64,000 nucleotides of DNA, taken from the NCBI GenBank assembly GCA_022575985.1, contig JAKSXM010000266.1, forward strand, positions 2,232,001-2,296,000, given 5' to 3'. This stretch comes from Anagrus nilaparvatae (taxonomy: Eukaryota; Arthropoda; Insecta; Hymenoptera; Mymaridae). The notes below the pieces were generated by a model that saw only the letters and a program-made list of their open reading frames with translations, had not been told where the DNA came from and made no database searches. The translations under genes were made by a program, and so were the position numbers. Shown piece by piece: positions 24,181-35,787 of the stretch (position 1 is its first letter; each line of letters begins with the position of its first letter).

Positions 24181-25110
24181 GTATTTGAACACTAAAAGAA
24201 TCACAAAGCCATAAGCGATGTCATTAAAATTTTTGAATCAATATGAACTCGAGATATCACAATAAATATAAGACCCCAGAATCCTTAGGTTTTTCTTATT
24301 AAAGGATATAACTTTAAAAAATAAAGCAAATTCACAAATTTTAATATAATTAAAATAATAAAAATTACTTAAATAAAACCTCTTTTTCCAAGTGAAAGGA
24401 TTTTTTCTATAGAACACTGGACATAAGATCATTTTCCCCCCCACATACTTTTCATATTTATCGGAAATTTTAAAATAAATATCCCTCATTAGAGACGAAA
24501 CTTTTACGTTAAAACACTGAACACAATATTAAAGGAGCTTTTAATGTTCCACATCCCTATTTCCTGAAAACATATTTTAAGACAACTAGAAATACAGGAA
24601 TAAATATAAATATATAGTACCTAAGTAAATACCTAAATTTTAAGATAACTAATACTATAATAATAAAAATAATTGGTTGAAATAGGAATTTTAAACAAAA
24701 TCCCTTATTTCAAATGCAATGTTTACATTAGAACACTGAACACAATAACCAACTTCTATTAAATTTGTTTCGAGATTAATCATTCAAACTGTGTCAAATT
24801 TTGTAATGACTAAAGTGGGCACAGTTTTGTACCGCTAATGCTTATAAAATTATGATTAAGAAAATTAAACAATTGACTAACTCCTTATAAAACCATACAA
24901 AAAGAATATGATATTTTGAATAAGAATATCTTATTTGGAACGTTTGAAGGATGGACAGAAATAAAATGTCAGCTTTTGAATATTAGAAAATAATAAATAC
25001 AAAGAAGCAATCTCATAAAAAAAATATATAAAATCAATTATTTCAAACGTTTTATATATAAATATCAATTTTTACGTTTGAACACTGAACACAATAATAA
25101 ACTATTAAAG
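24181..25110. repeat. spaced repeats of AACACTGAACACAATAA
   Basis: The phrase GAACACTGAACACAATAA occurs at about 24733 and 25084. AAACACTGAACACAATATT is at about 24513. Weaker forms are at about 24413 (GAACACTGGACATAAG) and 24187 (GAACACTAAAAGAATC). Three copies are preceded by TTTACGTT or TTTACATT. The unit spacing of about 100-350 bases is irregular. I do not recognise the family. Confidence 0.5.
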
Positions 25111-25314
25111 TATCTTTATACTCACCCTGTGGAATGAATAATTAATAATAAAAACAATTATAATTAAAATAAGTCGGTATAAACAAAAATCAATATAACT
25201 CGGTATAAACACGAACACTAATATGATAAGAATTATAATTAATATTTTAAAATGAATCTATACAAACTAAAATCGGTATGACTCGGTATGATAACTAAAT
25301 ATATATATATACTA

Positions 25315-26222
25315 GCTGCCTCCGGCTCGCTTCGCTCACCTCGGCAACCGCCAAGGGGGCTGCGCCCCCCTGGACCCCTGCAACTTGATTTTTCCAAAGA
25401 TTTGTTGTTTTAGGTTACTCAATATTTTGTATAATAACCTTTTTTTACCCGAATTATTATCTAAAATTTACTAAATTATAAAAATTACGGACGTAAGTGA
25501 TCAGCGATTCAAAGCTTGATTACCCTTCCCTTTGATCCGCAAGTGGCAGTTGCTTCCCTCAACTATACCAATTCTAGGATTCTCCCTGATAATAGCTGTA
25601 CAAGTTTCTTTTAGTTACTCTATTGAGCTACTAAATTAGTAACCAGTAAGAATTACAAATATATATAATATTAGTCCTAAATTTTTATAATTTTCGAAAA
25701 ATGATTGTAACTTTTGACAGATCGAACCGATTAACTTGAAAATTTAGTTGAATTCGTAAAAAATATGCTCGAATCGAATGAAACTCTTTTCCACAGTAAA
25801 ATTTTTCCTTACTTTTCTGTTTTTTATAAAAATTAGAAATATATATAATATTAGTCCTAAACTTTTACAATTTTTGAAAAATGATTGTAACTTTTGACAG
25901 ATCGAGCCGATTAACTTGAAAATTTAGGTGGATATGTAAAAAATATGCCCAAATCGAATGAAATTCTTTTTGATAAAAAAATTTTTCCTCGGTTTTAAGT
26001 TTTTTTGATTTTTTTTGAAAATTTGATAAAAATTTTTTTCTTGAAAATTCAGTTTTTTCGACATAAAATTTTTTCGTCGTTATCCATCGAAATAAAACCT
26101 AGCCTATGTTTTGACCCGTAATTTTTGCCGTCTTTTGCCGTAAACCCTATGTCTGTAGCTTTTATAGTTTTCTAGTTTATCGCGTTCGGACACACATAAT
26201 TAAAGATTTATATATATATAGG
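25315..26222 (-). mobile_element. Helitron, non-autonomous
   Basis: Read on the minus strand, the 3' end is CCGAGGTGAGCGAAGCGAGC, then CGGAGGCAGCTAG before T, i.e. a GC hairpin plus CTAG. The 5' end is TCCTATATATATATAAATC at about 26222-26204, beginning with TC. It sits in TA-rich DNA. A diverged internal duplication is visible (TTAGTCCTAAATTTTTATAA near 25669 and TTAGTCCTAAACTTTTACAA near 25851). No coding is seen. Confidence 0.7.
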
Positions 26223-26233
26223 ATATATATATT

Positions 26234-27274
26234 AGAGTGGACCTATTTTTGGACTTTGTGGAAAAACTTTGCTCCCCGGGTTTTTTTGTGAAGTTTTAGT
26301 CATAAAAAGTTCCCAGTTCCAAGGATTTTGCTTTAGCCCTGCAAAAACACGTGCCTGTAACCACATCAATTTTCCCATTTAAATAACATGGGAATTTTAA
26401 GTTTTTAGCTATACAAATTTTCACAAAAGCCAAAAAGCGTTTTAAAATGCTAATTTTTACTGGAAAACATACTTTTATATGTTGTAAAGACATACAAACC
26501 GCCCTGCATTCATTCCAAAGGGAATTTTGGGACTAGAAACGCAAATTTACCGAGTCCCAATTTCAGGGTTTTCAAAAAAAGTCAATTTTTATCATTATCT
26601 TTGAAAAGTAATATCTTAAAAACTAATTAAAGAAAAGAGACGAGTAAAAAATTTTTGGAAACTTGAAGCTTGTAAAAAATTATTAAGGCCTTTAAAACTC
26701 AATTTCGTCAAAATTTATAATTTTGGCAGCAATTTAAATAAATTTAAAAATTGGTCATTTCGGGTCAAAAATTGCCAGTAGGTTAATTGACTATAGCGCT
26801 AAGAGAAACAGTTATTAAAATATACGGCTTACGTCGTTTGAAAGGTGACACTTATACCAAAAAAAGTGAACCAACCAGAAGTTTTTTGGTTAATTTTTGA
26901 GGTTGTAGCTTTTTATCGAAAATTACCGAAAAACCCTGTTTTATAAGATTGAGCTAACATGTACATTTGCGTTTCTAGCCCCAAAATTTCCCTTGGAATG
27001 AATGCAGGGCGGTTTGTATGCCTTTACAGCATATAAAAGTATATTTTCCAGTAAAAATCAGCATTTTAAAACGCTTTTTGGCTTTTGTGAAAATTTGTAT
27101 AGCTGAAAACTCAAAATTCCCATGTTATTTAAATGGGAAAATTGATGTGGTTACAGGCACGTGTTTTTGCAAGGCTAAAGCAAAATCCTTGGAACTGGGA
27201 ACTTTTTATGACCAAAACTTCACAAAAAAACCCGGGGAGCAAAGTTTTTCCACAAAGTCCAAAAATAGGTCCAC

Positions 27275-27277
<3 letters not shown>
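26234..27277. mobile_element. foldback element copy 2
   Basis: The ends AGAGTGGACCTATTTTTGGA and its reverse complement at 27258-27277 are exact. The right arm (about 26690-27277) matches copy 1 at 7870-8474. The left arm is shortened by an internal deletion of several hundred bases relative to copy 1. Target region is ATATT…AATAT. It lies directly next to the 5' end of the Helitron at 26222. Confidence 0.8.

Positions 27278-27350
<73 letters not shown>
27278..27350. repeat. (TA)n microsatellite
   Basis: About 35 TA units directly at the right end of the foldback element, probably grown from its TA-rich target. Confidence 0.95.
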
Positions 27351-27352
<2 letters not shown>

Positions 27353-27869
27353 CGACTATTTAAATTTTCTTATTTTCCTAAAATATGACAAAACTTGTAT
27401 TTTCACACGCCATAGATCGGCCCACGATAGTAAATAATTATAAAAATAGGATGTTTCATCCTATGCAGATAATTTGGGAATTTTTATGAGTTTTAACACT
27501 CTCTGAAAATAAATAATAAATTCAGAGCTCCTAACTAGATTTGTATTAAAAGAAATTTTCAACAGATAAATAAAAATTGAAAATGATACATACATAAAAA
27601 TAAAAAGTTTTTTTTGGGGAATTATAAAATTAAGCTCTTAATACTTATCAATAAATATGAAAAATGTAAAAACTAATTTCATAAACACATACTTCAATAT
27701 TAGATTTTTTTTTAACTAAAACAAACATAAATTATATTTAATATAATAAAACAAATTACTAAAGTATAAAACACCCTCAAACAAATTAACTACAATATTC
27801 TATTTTTCCTAATTATAAAGAAACGTTATATTAGTTTTATTTAAACTGTTTTTTTTTGTTTTCTTTTTT

Positions 27870-28370
27870 AGATTTATTACGAACCCGATCTAAAAGTCAA
27901 GATCAAAGTAAAATACGATAACATAATAAACAGAAATGGAACAAATGACACCCATAATTATGGAGTCAAAGAAAAAATATGTTTTTTCCCACTAATCTTA
28001 GGAGACAATAGATATAATAGTATGACTATACACATTTATAACTCGGACAATATTCAGAAAGTTATAAGATTTGATTGTTTAAGTATTACAATACCTTTTT
28101 AGAATAATCAAATAAGACTATTCATTGAAAGAAAGAACCCGGTTAAGGAAGAAAGAATATTTGTTGAATATGATAACAATAAAGAAAAACCAACAAAAAT
28201 ATTTTTTGCTTTCCCAAGCAGCAAATGAAATAAGGAAATATCGTCAATGTTTCTCAAAAGTGAGAGATGCGGCGATTTTGCTATAGAGTTGACCAGAGAG
28301 AAATTTAAAATAGTCAAAGAAAAATCTAAACCGTCATTATACTTAGAACAACTATAAAATTTATTAAATA
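27870..28370 (+). pseudogene. decayed coding-like segment upstream of the F-type envelope relic
   Basis: It begins after a TTCTTTTTTAG acceptor-like tract. Open stretches with several stops encode lysine/glutamate-rich sequence (NPVKEERIFVEYDNN, FAIELTREKFKIVKEK). The position before an envelope gene suggests the end of gag-pol or an accessory frame of the same retroelement, but I cannot assign it. Confidence 0.3.
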
Positions 28371-28608
28371 ATTACGTATTACTAACAATACTAAATAAAA
28401 TTCCTCCCTTTTGATTAAAATATAATGCAACTATGAATTTCTAACGTAAATTGATCGATATACAATTTATTAAGGTTTATTTTAACACACACACTTTTTT
28501 CTTTTCAATGAACATTTGTATGCTTGATGTGTAGATTTGTATATGCATTTGTACTACTAGCAAGATAATACTTTATAAAAATTTATATACTAAAAATATA
28601 AAAAAAAC

Positions 28609-30291
28609 ATTGATTACAGAATACTAAATGGCTACATTGCAGCTGAAAATGGTTTTCATATTAAGGTTATAAATAATTCATCTGGACTGATTGCTGAAAA
28701 GACAGCCAATCTATACATTCAAAGTTCTACTTGGAAATTAATAAATAAAGTAGATTTATCACAATTAATAACAAATGGAAAGAAAATAAATGAACATATT
28801 CAGCAGATTAGTGATATTTGTGAGAAACCATGTTTTGTTGAACAAAATATAATAGATCAAACGTTAAGACTAAAAATGGTCGACACAGAGCTTCATAAGA
28901 TTTTAGATCAAATAGAAACAAATTCTATAAAAAGGAAACGTTTACGAATTTAAGTCGACAAACCATGAACCACAGCACGTCAGTTGCTCAACTTTTACAG
29001 AATATTACAGAGATATTACACTTAGAAATCTAAAATATAACTAATCACTCAAGAACTCTTCTACAAGGATTAAGTAAATTAAAAACTGAATTGGAACAGA
29101 AAGAACAGGATACAACCCTACACCTTGAGATATTTTAACTTCAGGAAATGATTACACAATACAAAATTTCGACTATAATGTTAGGTCAAGCAATAGGCTT
29201 AGCTAATATTGGAGTATTATATCCCGGATTTTTCAACAAAGAAAAATGCATAAATGCTATAAGCTATGCCCGATTAGCAAAAATTAATGCTAGATTCCCA
29301 CTAGATGAAAACACCTTTTTACTCAACAACATTGCAAGAATATCTAATGTAAAAATAGCCGTCAAAGATAATAATATGATTTATTTTATTAAAATCCCAC
29401 TTACAGATTTTAACGAAATGAATTTATTTAAGATTACCCCTTTCCTAACCATTAATTCCTTAGGGAATGAATCAATCACAGCATACTTAATACCAGAGAA
29501 TACATACGCTGCCATCAATCTAGACAGAAAAACATATATATCACCATCTGATGAAAAAGTTCGTGATTGTAAAAGTTTGGGAAATACAAAAATATGCGCA
29601 AATTTCCCTCCCATACTTGAAATACAATCCACACCTATATAACATAAAACTGAAAAATTTGCGCGAATCTGTGTTCACAAAATTACAAGACAACCAATGG
29701 ATATTTACAAACCCCAAACAGGATCAGATTTCAGTTGAATGTAATTTAAAAGCGGAGATAACTACTGAATTACCACCTATGGGTTTAGTCACGCTAAAAC
29801 CAGGTTGTAAAGCCACTACACGATACGCCAAATTTAAAGCACATCAGATATTGGTATCCACCTTGGAGACAAAATTTTTTGTGGAAACACCTATGAACCT
29901 ATAAAGAATTTTCGAAGAAACTTTCAGAGATTCAGATCCAGACATTGCTGGTATCTTATTAGATGATATTATAAAAAACAAAGGACGATTAGAGTTCAAC
30001 AGTCTTCAGGATGGGAAAATTCTGCAGGTTTTAATGGAAAGAACTAAAACACTAGGAGAATATAAAAAACTACAAGAACGGATTCCACAACATTCCAATT
30101 TTTTCTTTTTCTTTACAATTATTGTAATTCTAACACTAATAATTATAATACTGCTTGCAGGTCTTAAATTTTTTATGTTCAGAGACAAGAAGGTTTTTGA
30201 TTTAATCAATTACTGGAATCAAAACAAGACAAAAAAGACAGACCTTCGTATGCCCCAGCAGAAGCTGACCCTTGGCCAGATGCAAATATAG
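28609..30291 (+). pseudogene. env: relic of an insect-retrovirus (errantivirus-type) F-like envelope gene
   Basis: Pieces in more than one frame form an envelope relic. First an N-terminal ectodomain piece (…SSTWKLINKVDL…) runs to a basic KRKR motif near 28930, placed like the proprotein cleavage site of F-type envelopes. Next come a short piece, then a long frame at 29148-29641 and an overlapping frame at 29642-29902 in another phase with cysteines (VECNLKAEITTELPPMGLV, KPGCKATT). Last is a membrane-proximal piece with a hydrophobic transmembrane segment near 30099-30180, followed by a polar tail ending at 30291. Breaks include stops near 28951, 29033, 29137 and 29902 and a frame change near 29640. 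The resemblance is to gypsy-like errantivirus envelopes. It is non-functional as read. Confidence 0.6.
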
Positions 30292-30475
30292 TGAAGCCTA
30301 AGCCAATTTTGCTCATTCCTGCTATTCGAGCCAATTATAAAACGACGAGCCTAATTCACAATCCAATCCATCGTGGCAAACAATCGCAGACAAATACAAC
30401 AAATGTTTAAAACTTAATTTCAGCAATAAGAAAATTAATTAAACTATTTAATCAATGTAATACGTTATAAATATA

Positions 30476-30732
30476 TTAAACTAACAAATAAAAATATATA
30501 GAAATATTAGGAATAAAAAAAAAGAAAAGAATAAAAAAATTAAAATAAAAAAGTAAAAAAAAAAATAAATAAAAAAAAAAATAATAATAATAATAATAAT
30601 TATAATAATAATATAATATAAATGCAAAATAATTTAACATGTAAAACCTACAATTATTTAAACTTTGTAACAATTCAAATTAGAATCATAAGAATCCAAT
30701 ATTATAACTCTATTTTTCAAGAAAGACCTAGG
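30476..30732. other. A-rich low-complexity tract before the LTR
   Basis: Plus-strand A/AAT-rich run (30515-30625) between the envelope relic and the LTR. It may contain the decayed polypurine tract. The open frame of tyrosine/phenylalanine runs on the other strand is not a gene. Confidence 0.6.
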
Positions 30733-30985
30733 TGTCCAAAAATATTGTTAACCTCCCTCTTTTTCCCGTAATTTATTCAGGTCAGGTGACCTGATTTATT
30801 GACCGGATTAATGTCCTAAGATTTCAATATTTTTGCCTTAATACATTAATTCCTACCATGTGGCATGGCAAATATAGTTAGTACATATAATTTTTCGACT
30901 TCCAAACCGTCTTATAAATATAACCCCACACATCAACCACTATTCAAGTAACCCCATAGAATAGAATCTACATATCCAATCTCAA

Positions 30986-31262
30986 CCTATAGAAAACTAC
31001 TCTTCCAATTACTATAGCATACTTGAGAAATTCATCAAAGGAGTCTATGTATTTAATTTCAGACTATAGAAAACCACCCTTCCAATTACTATAGCATATT
31101 TGAGAAATTCATCAAAAGGAGTCTATGTATTTAATCTCAACCTATAGAAAACCACCCTTCCAATTACTATAGCATACTTGAAAAATTCATTTAAAGGAGT
31201 CTATGTATTTAATTTCAGTCTATAGAAAACTACCCTTCCAATCTATAGAAAACCACCCTTCC
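30986..31262 (+). repeat. 78-bp tandem repeats in the LTR U3
   Basis: CTATAGAAAACCACCCTTCC recurs at 30987, 31064, 31142 and 31220 (spacing 77-78) and in a partial copy at 31243. The unit also holds AATTACTATAGCATA and AGGAGTCTATGTATTTAAT. U3 repeats often carry enhancer sites. Confidence 0.85.
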
Positions 31263-31550
31263 AGTAAAGAATCATATACTTGAGAAATTCATTAAAAAGA
31301 ATAGACTGTCTGAATTCTATTGAAAAGACCCTATCACCCTTCCATAAACTAAAGAGCACACAACAAATTTATTATAATATTCCCCCAATAGACGTTCCTA
31401 TAGCAACCTCGAAAAGCACATATTACTTGCGACCAATCATAGACGCGATAATAGCACACGCCTCCAAGAGACGCATTAACATGAACCAATCGGAGATTTG
31501 ACTCCCACATTTTTACAAATTGAACCCACTATCAACCCCCATACTAAAAA

Positions 31551-31560
31551 GCTATATAAG
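31551..31560 (+). promoter_or_regulatory. TATA box of the LTR
   Basis: GCTATATAAG, followed about 30-45 bases later by ACTTCGGAGTTATCACGACT, a plausible initiator/downstream region. Confidence 0.5.
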
Positions 31561-31922
31561 CCAGTTACAGGCCACAAGGAAGGCACTTCGGAGTTATCAC
31601 GACTGACACACGAATCAGGCTAGTGATCGAAAACATCTACTACGGGTCATTAAAATACATTGTATCTATAACCGGGCGTGATTTATATTCCTGTTAGATT
31701 ATTAAAAGGTCTTTGTTGAACAAAAAGGAAATAAAAGATATCATAACCAACTACTAGTATAATTTTTGCTTCCTTTAGGTACTTTGGTACCTCAGGTATT
31801 CCTTCCCGCTTAGCTTTTGGGAGTTTTAAATTTTATTTAAAGCTGTCGAAAAGTTTGATTTCGGAAAATCAAAGAAAGTTAATAATGATAATAATATATT
31901 GAGAAAAAGAAAGTGTAATTGG

Positions 31923-33905
31923 TTAATTTTTTTGATAAAACTTGAAGTTTTTATCAAAAAAGTGGTATGATTTGGGTTCAGTGTAGGGAACTTTAGTAGG
32001 TATTGGAGGGGGGGTGATGGTTGGTATGTTATGATTATTTTGTTCCATGTTAATTGTTACTTGGTCGTTTTTAGCTTGATATTCTATGGCTGGATTTTTT
32101 TTTACTTCTGGATGATTATTTGTATTTTTGTTTTCGTAATTTAAAAGTTGTAATAGACATATAGTAACAGATGTAAAAATTGCTCCTAGTAAATAAAATG
32201 AAAATCTATATATTCGTTGTAATTGGAAAAAATTTAGTATAGCTGAAAAAATTGACTTAATGAAGTATAATATGGAAAGTATTCCTGCTAATGTCAGGCT
32301 AAAGTCCCAAAAATCTCTTTTGACTGTTTCGTAAAAGTTGTCTAAGATTGTGTATATAGAAATTTGTGTAAGTAAATTCTTGCATAAGTATTGGTATATT
32401 GAGGTTTCACCATTCAATGATCTTGCTATGCTGTTTAATAGCGATTCACGTTCCATAGGGAACAGAATACTTTTTTGCAGGTTTTCTATTTCTGTTTCGG
32501 AATAAATTCTGCTTGTTGCCAGATTCTTTATCGGCTCATATTTCCAAGAAATCTTGGTGTCTGGCTTCAAAATCACTAGTTCTTGTGCTGGTAATGGGTT
32601 TGGTAAAAATTTTAGCCAAACGTCGTTAATTTTAAAAATTAGTGGTGAAATAGTTGAACAGCTCACCTCCGTTGCTTGGTTAATTAAAATTCTTGTTATT
32701 GGTGTTAAAAATTTTAAAGTTTTATTGTTTTTTAATACTGGTAATTCGTTATAACAACCGTCAGTTTGTACCATTTGTACTCTGATCGATGTACAACGTA
32801 TTACGTAAACAACTTCTGCGACTACTTTTGCGTAATGACCAATTCCAAATTTTGAATATGCAAAATGATCAGGGGATAATGTGGCTAGGATTTGGTTATT
32901 TTGGAGTATGCATTTTTCTAATTCACATTCTTTTCTCAACATATGTAAATATAATTTATCTGCTTGTAAATTTATATGGTGTTCTATAAAAACTAATTTT
33001 TGATTTATGTACGTAAAAAGATCTAAATCTTGGACTCCCGTATTCCCGATAGGGATGTGTTGCAGAATTTGGTTTAATACAACTTTTTTATTATCTAGGT
33101 TTAGTATACGTGGGTGGAGTGTTCTTAACGCTGGTATTTGACAAATAGTTTGCTCTATTATTTTAAAAGCAAAGGTTTTATGTTGTGAGTTCAATATATA
33201 TATTGTGATGTTATTTTAGATATCTGTAAAATCGGTTATTTTTTCGGCATATCCGTAATATAATATGGTATAATGATCCAAAATGCAGCCTTTACCTTCC
33301 AAATTATTCCAGAAAGTATGGCCGAATTGTATATCCATACAATGATACTTATTAAATTCACAAGATACACCTGAATTTAAGCGTACTAAGTTAGAATGTA
33401 AATCTAATATTGTTTCTTTTTGTGTTAATGTAATTTTAATGTGGCCTTGAACGCAAACATGTGAAAATGTCCCGAATCGATCGCTATAAAATTCACCTGT
33501 ACATGCATTATTTTCAGCCGAACCGCAAAATACGATTGGTTATGTTTTTGTTTCATTTATATTTAAATTAGTAATTATGTGACTATTATCGTATTTATAA
33601 ATTCTCGTTTCGTGGACATTTTTACACGTTTCTAAACTGACCTCTATGATAAAAGTTTCTTCTGCTCTTTCTATGGGTTTCACATGATGCATGATTGGAC
33701 TACTCGATGAATTTCTATTAAGCATTGATAAACTTTTAGTTTTTCGTATTCTTTGAGTTGTAGCAGCGCAATATATTCGTTAGTCAATTAGACCTTTGGT
33801 TTTTGTATATTACAACTAGGAATATTTGTTAAAGTGATTGTAGTTACGTTGCTAGTAGCGCTGCCACAGTCAAATCCTAGTTTATGATTCTAAAACATAA
33901 AATGA
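31923..33905 (-). pseudogene. env: chuvirus-like glycoprotein (envelope) relic downstream of integrase
   Basis: A long class of glycoprotein reading on the minus strand. The 3' two thirds are one open frame (31923-33194). The same frame continues upstream through stops near 33207 and 33540, and the first part (33726-33905) is in another phase with one more stop. A splice acceptor-like TTATGTTTTAG lies near 33894. Recognition rests on the run of conserved cysteines and blocks such as LGFDCGSATSNVTT, FYSDRFGTF, FGHTFW, TDGCYNELPV, FLTPITRILIN and FPMERESLLNSIARS. A long C-terminal region follows with two hydrophobic segments and a proline-rich cytoplasmic-like tail. This pattern is that of glycoproteins of chuviruses (Mononegavirales relatives), which are known to have been captured by insect LTR elements. 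Damage is light: three stops and about one frameshift. Confidence 0.65.
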
Positions 33906-34408
33906 TGAGCCTATATTTCTGCATGTTGGCATCTTAACAAATTAATAATATATTAGTAATTATAATATATTTAAATATAAGCTAAAAAAAAATTAAAATA
34001 ATTTAAAAACCGGCCTTCCTCAAGAAAACATATTTTCTTTCTATAATCAGGTAAAACATCACAACCCTGCAGCTATAAATGGATTAAATAAATACTCTTT
34101 TTTAATACAAAAACTGGCTACATCACTTTCTAAAAGAAAATTTTTATTGGTAAATTTTTTTATATATATATTTTTGTATTAATAATTTTTTAATCTTTTT
34201 TATACATGTAAACATATTTTTTACAGTTATTGATAAGGCCTGTAATTGAAACAGGCGAAAGGTATAACTAAATAATAAAAAAACATCAAATTTTTTAAAG
34301 ATTAGTTAAATAAATTTATTTTAACCCAGTACTTGTCAATTAATGCTACAAAATCGTTTTAATATTAAACTAAATATGGGTGATACATTGAATACTACTT
34401 AAAATAAT
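33906..34408. other. spacer between envelope and integrase relics
   Basis: AT-rich, no gene. An env leader or signal peptide would be expected near 33895-33960, but no intact one is seen. Confidence 0.4.
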
Positions 34409-35770
34409 TTAGTTTTTATGAAAATGAGTCATATATATTTTATATTTTATTTTTATGTACAAGAAAAAAGAGTATTTTGTAAAGTACTCATATTTAGAGA
34501 GTTTAGCTTTTATTGTTGGTCTTTTTAGCCTTCTAACTTGGACTATCTGGGTCGAATTTGTTCCGACCTTTTGAATTTTTACGTTATAATCGGAAAATTT
34601 TTGCACTATTTGGAATGGTCCTATATAAGGATCGTCTGGTTTTGACAATTCGCCCCCTTTTGCTAAGAAAACTATATCTCCGATTTCAAATTCAATAATA
34701 TTTAAATTTCTATCATAATATTGTTTTGATGTTAATTTTGCGTTATATAAGTTTTCGTTTGCAATTTGTCGTAAGCCTATCAGTCGCGAGACTAAATCTA
34801 TTAAATAATTTTTATATGTTGGTAATTTTTCAGATTCTTTTATTTTAGCTTCTGATGGCATGCGAACTTATAAACCGAATACGATTTCATGTGGGCAGTA
34901 ACCAATTGAACTTTGTACGGTATTATTATAGCAAAAACTGGCTAAATTTATATACATATGCCAATCTTTGTATTTATTTGTGTAATTTCTAAAGTATTCT
35001 GTAATTACATGATTTGAACGTTCTACCATACCGTTTGAGGTTGGTGAATAGCTAGTAGTCGTGATTCTCTTTATTTTGAATCGTTTAGCTACTGCTTTCA
35101 TTAGGTTAATTATTAATTGAGAACCTCTGTCTGAAAGTAATATTTTTGGAGATATAAAATAACATACAAAATTGTTAATAAATGCCGTGGCTACCGTAGG
35201 TGTGTCGACATTTTTGAGAGGGACAACTACTAAAAATTTAGACAATTGACATTGTATCATTAATATATATTTGTAGCCATCAGCTGATAGGTTTCCTATA
35301 GGACCCATAATATCAATTGATACTCTTTCAAATACTGCTCCTGGACATTGGGTTAATTTCATCGGTAATTTGACTCTACGGCTTGAAATTTTCCGTAATT
35401 GGCAATTTAAACATAAGCTTATATTTGTCTGTACATATTCTTTTAAATTTTCCCAGTAATAAGACTGGCGAATTTTTTGAATAGTAGCTTTTTGACCTCT
35501 ATTTCCTGCAGTGGGCAGTTTATGAAATTCTTTAAAAATAGCTTCCCTGTCTTTTTCTTGTACATAGATTAAGGTTTGCTTCCAAACTATTATTATAATT
35601 TTATTGTCAGCAATTTTATGTATTAACTTTAATATATCTGAAAAAGATACCCTAGCTATAAATATGCTTTCTGCAATACTTAAATTATTTTTATTATTAA
35701 AATTGTTAAGATATTTGATTACTTGCAATTCCTGCTTATGCCAAGGAAGTTTTAAGTCTAGGTGAATCAT
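34409..35770 (-). pseudogene. pol: Ty3/gypsy-type integrase (C-terminal Pol), one in-frame stop
   Basis: The order on the minus strand is a zinc-finger region with H…H (KEFHKLPTAGNRGQKAT) and CLNCQ, then the catalytic core, with FERVSIDIMGP (first Asp), ILLSDRGSQL (second Asp) and TSNGMVERSNHVITEYF (Glu). After a TAA at 34868-34870 the same frame continues with the C-terminal domain (DRNLNIIEFEIGDIVFL, GPFQIVQKF). This is the GPY/F-like end of a Ty3/gypsy integrase, most similar in pattern to the errantivirus branch. The N-terminal edge is cut at about 35771, where the Penelope-like element begins. RT and RNase H are absent. The catalytic triad is retained, but the element is incomplete. Confidence 0.85.
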
Positions 35771-35787
35771 TTAACTTTAAAATTAAA

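Larger units (their letters stand above)
30733..31743 (+). repeat. probable LTR of the plus-strand envelope-bearing retroelement
   Basis: Approximate limits: TGTCCAAAAAT… to …GATATCA. It has LTR architecture: a U3-like part with 78-bp tandem repeats, a TATA box (GCTATATAAG at 31551-31560), and an AATAAA at about 31729-31734. It follows the F-type envelope relic. The 5' partner is not in the window, so the ends are not proven. Confidence 0.45.

Noticed and set aside
27018..27350. 110-aa open frame ending in Ile-Tyr repeats
   Set aside because: It is the foldback arm read into the TA microsatellite.
30476..30673. Tyr/Phe-rich membrane-like open frame
   Set aside because: It is low-complexity A/AAT sequence read on the other strand.
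31540..31570. TATA box for the minus-strand retroelement
   Set aside because: The sequence is TATA-like on both strands, but the following initiator-like region and AATAAA fit the plus strand better.
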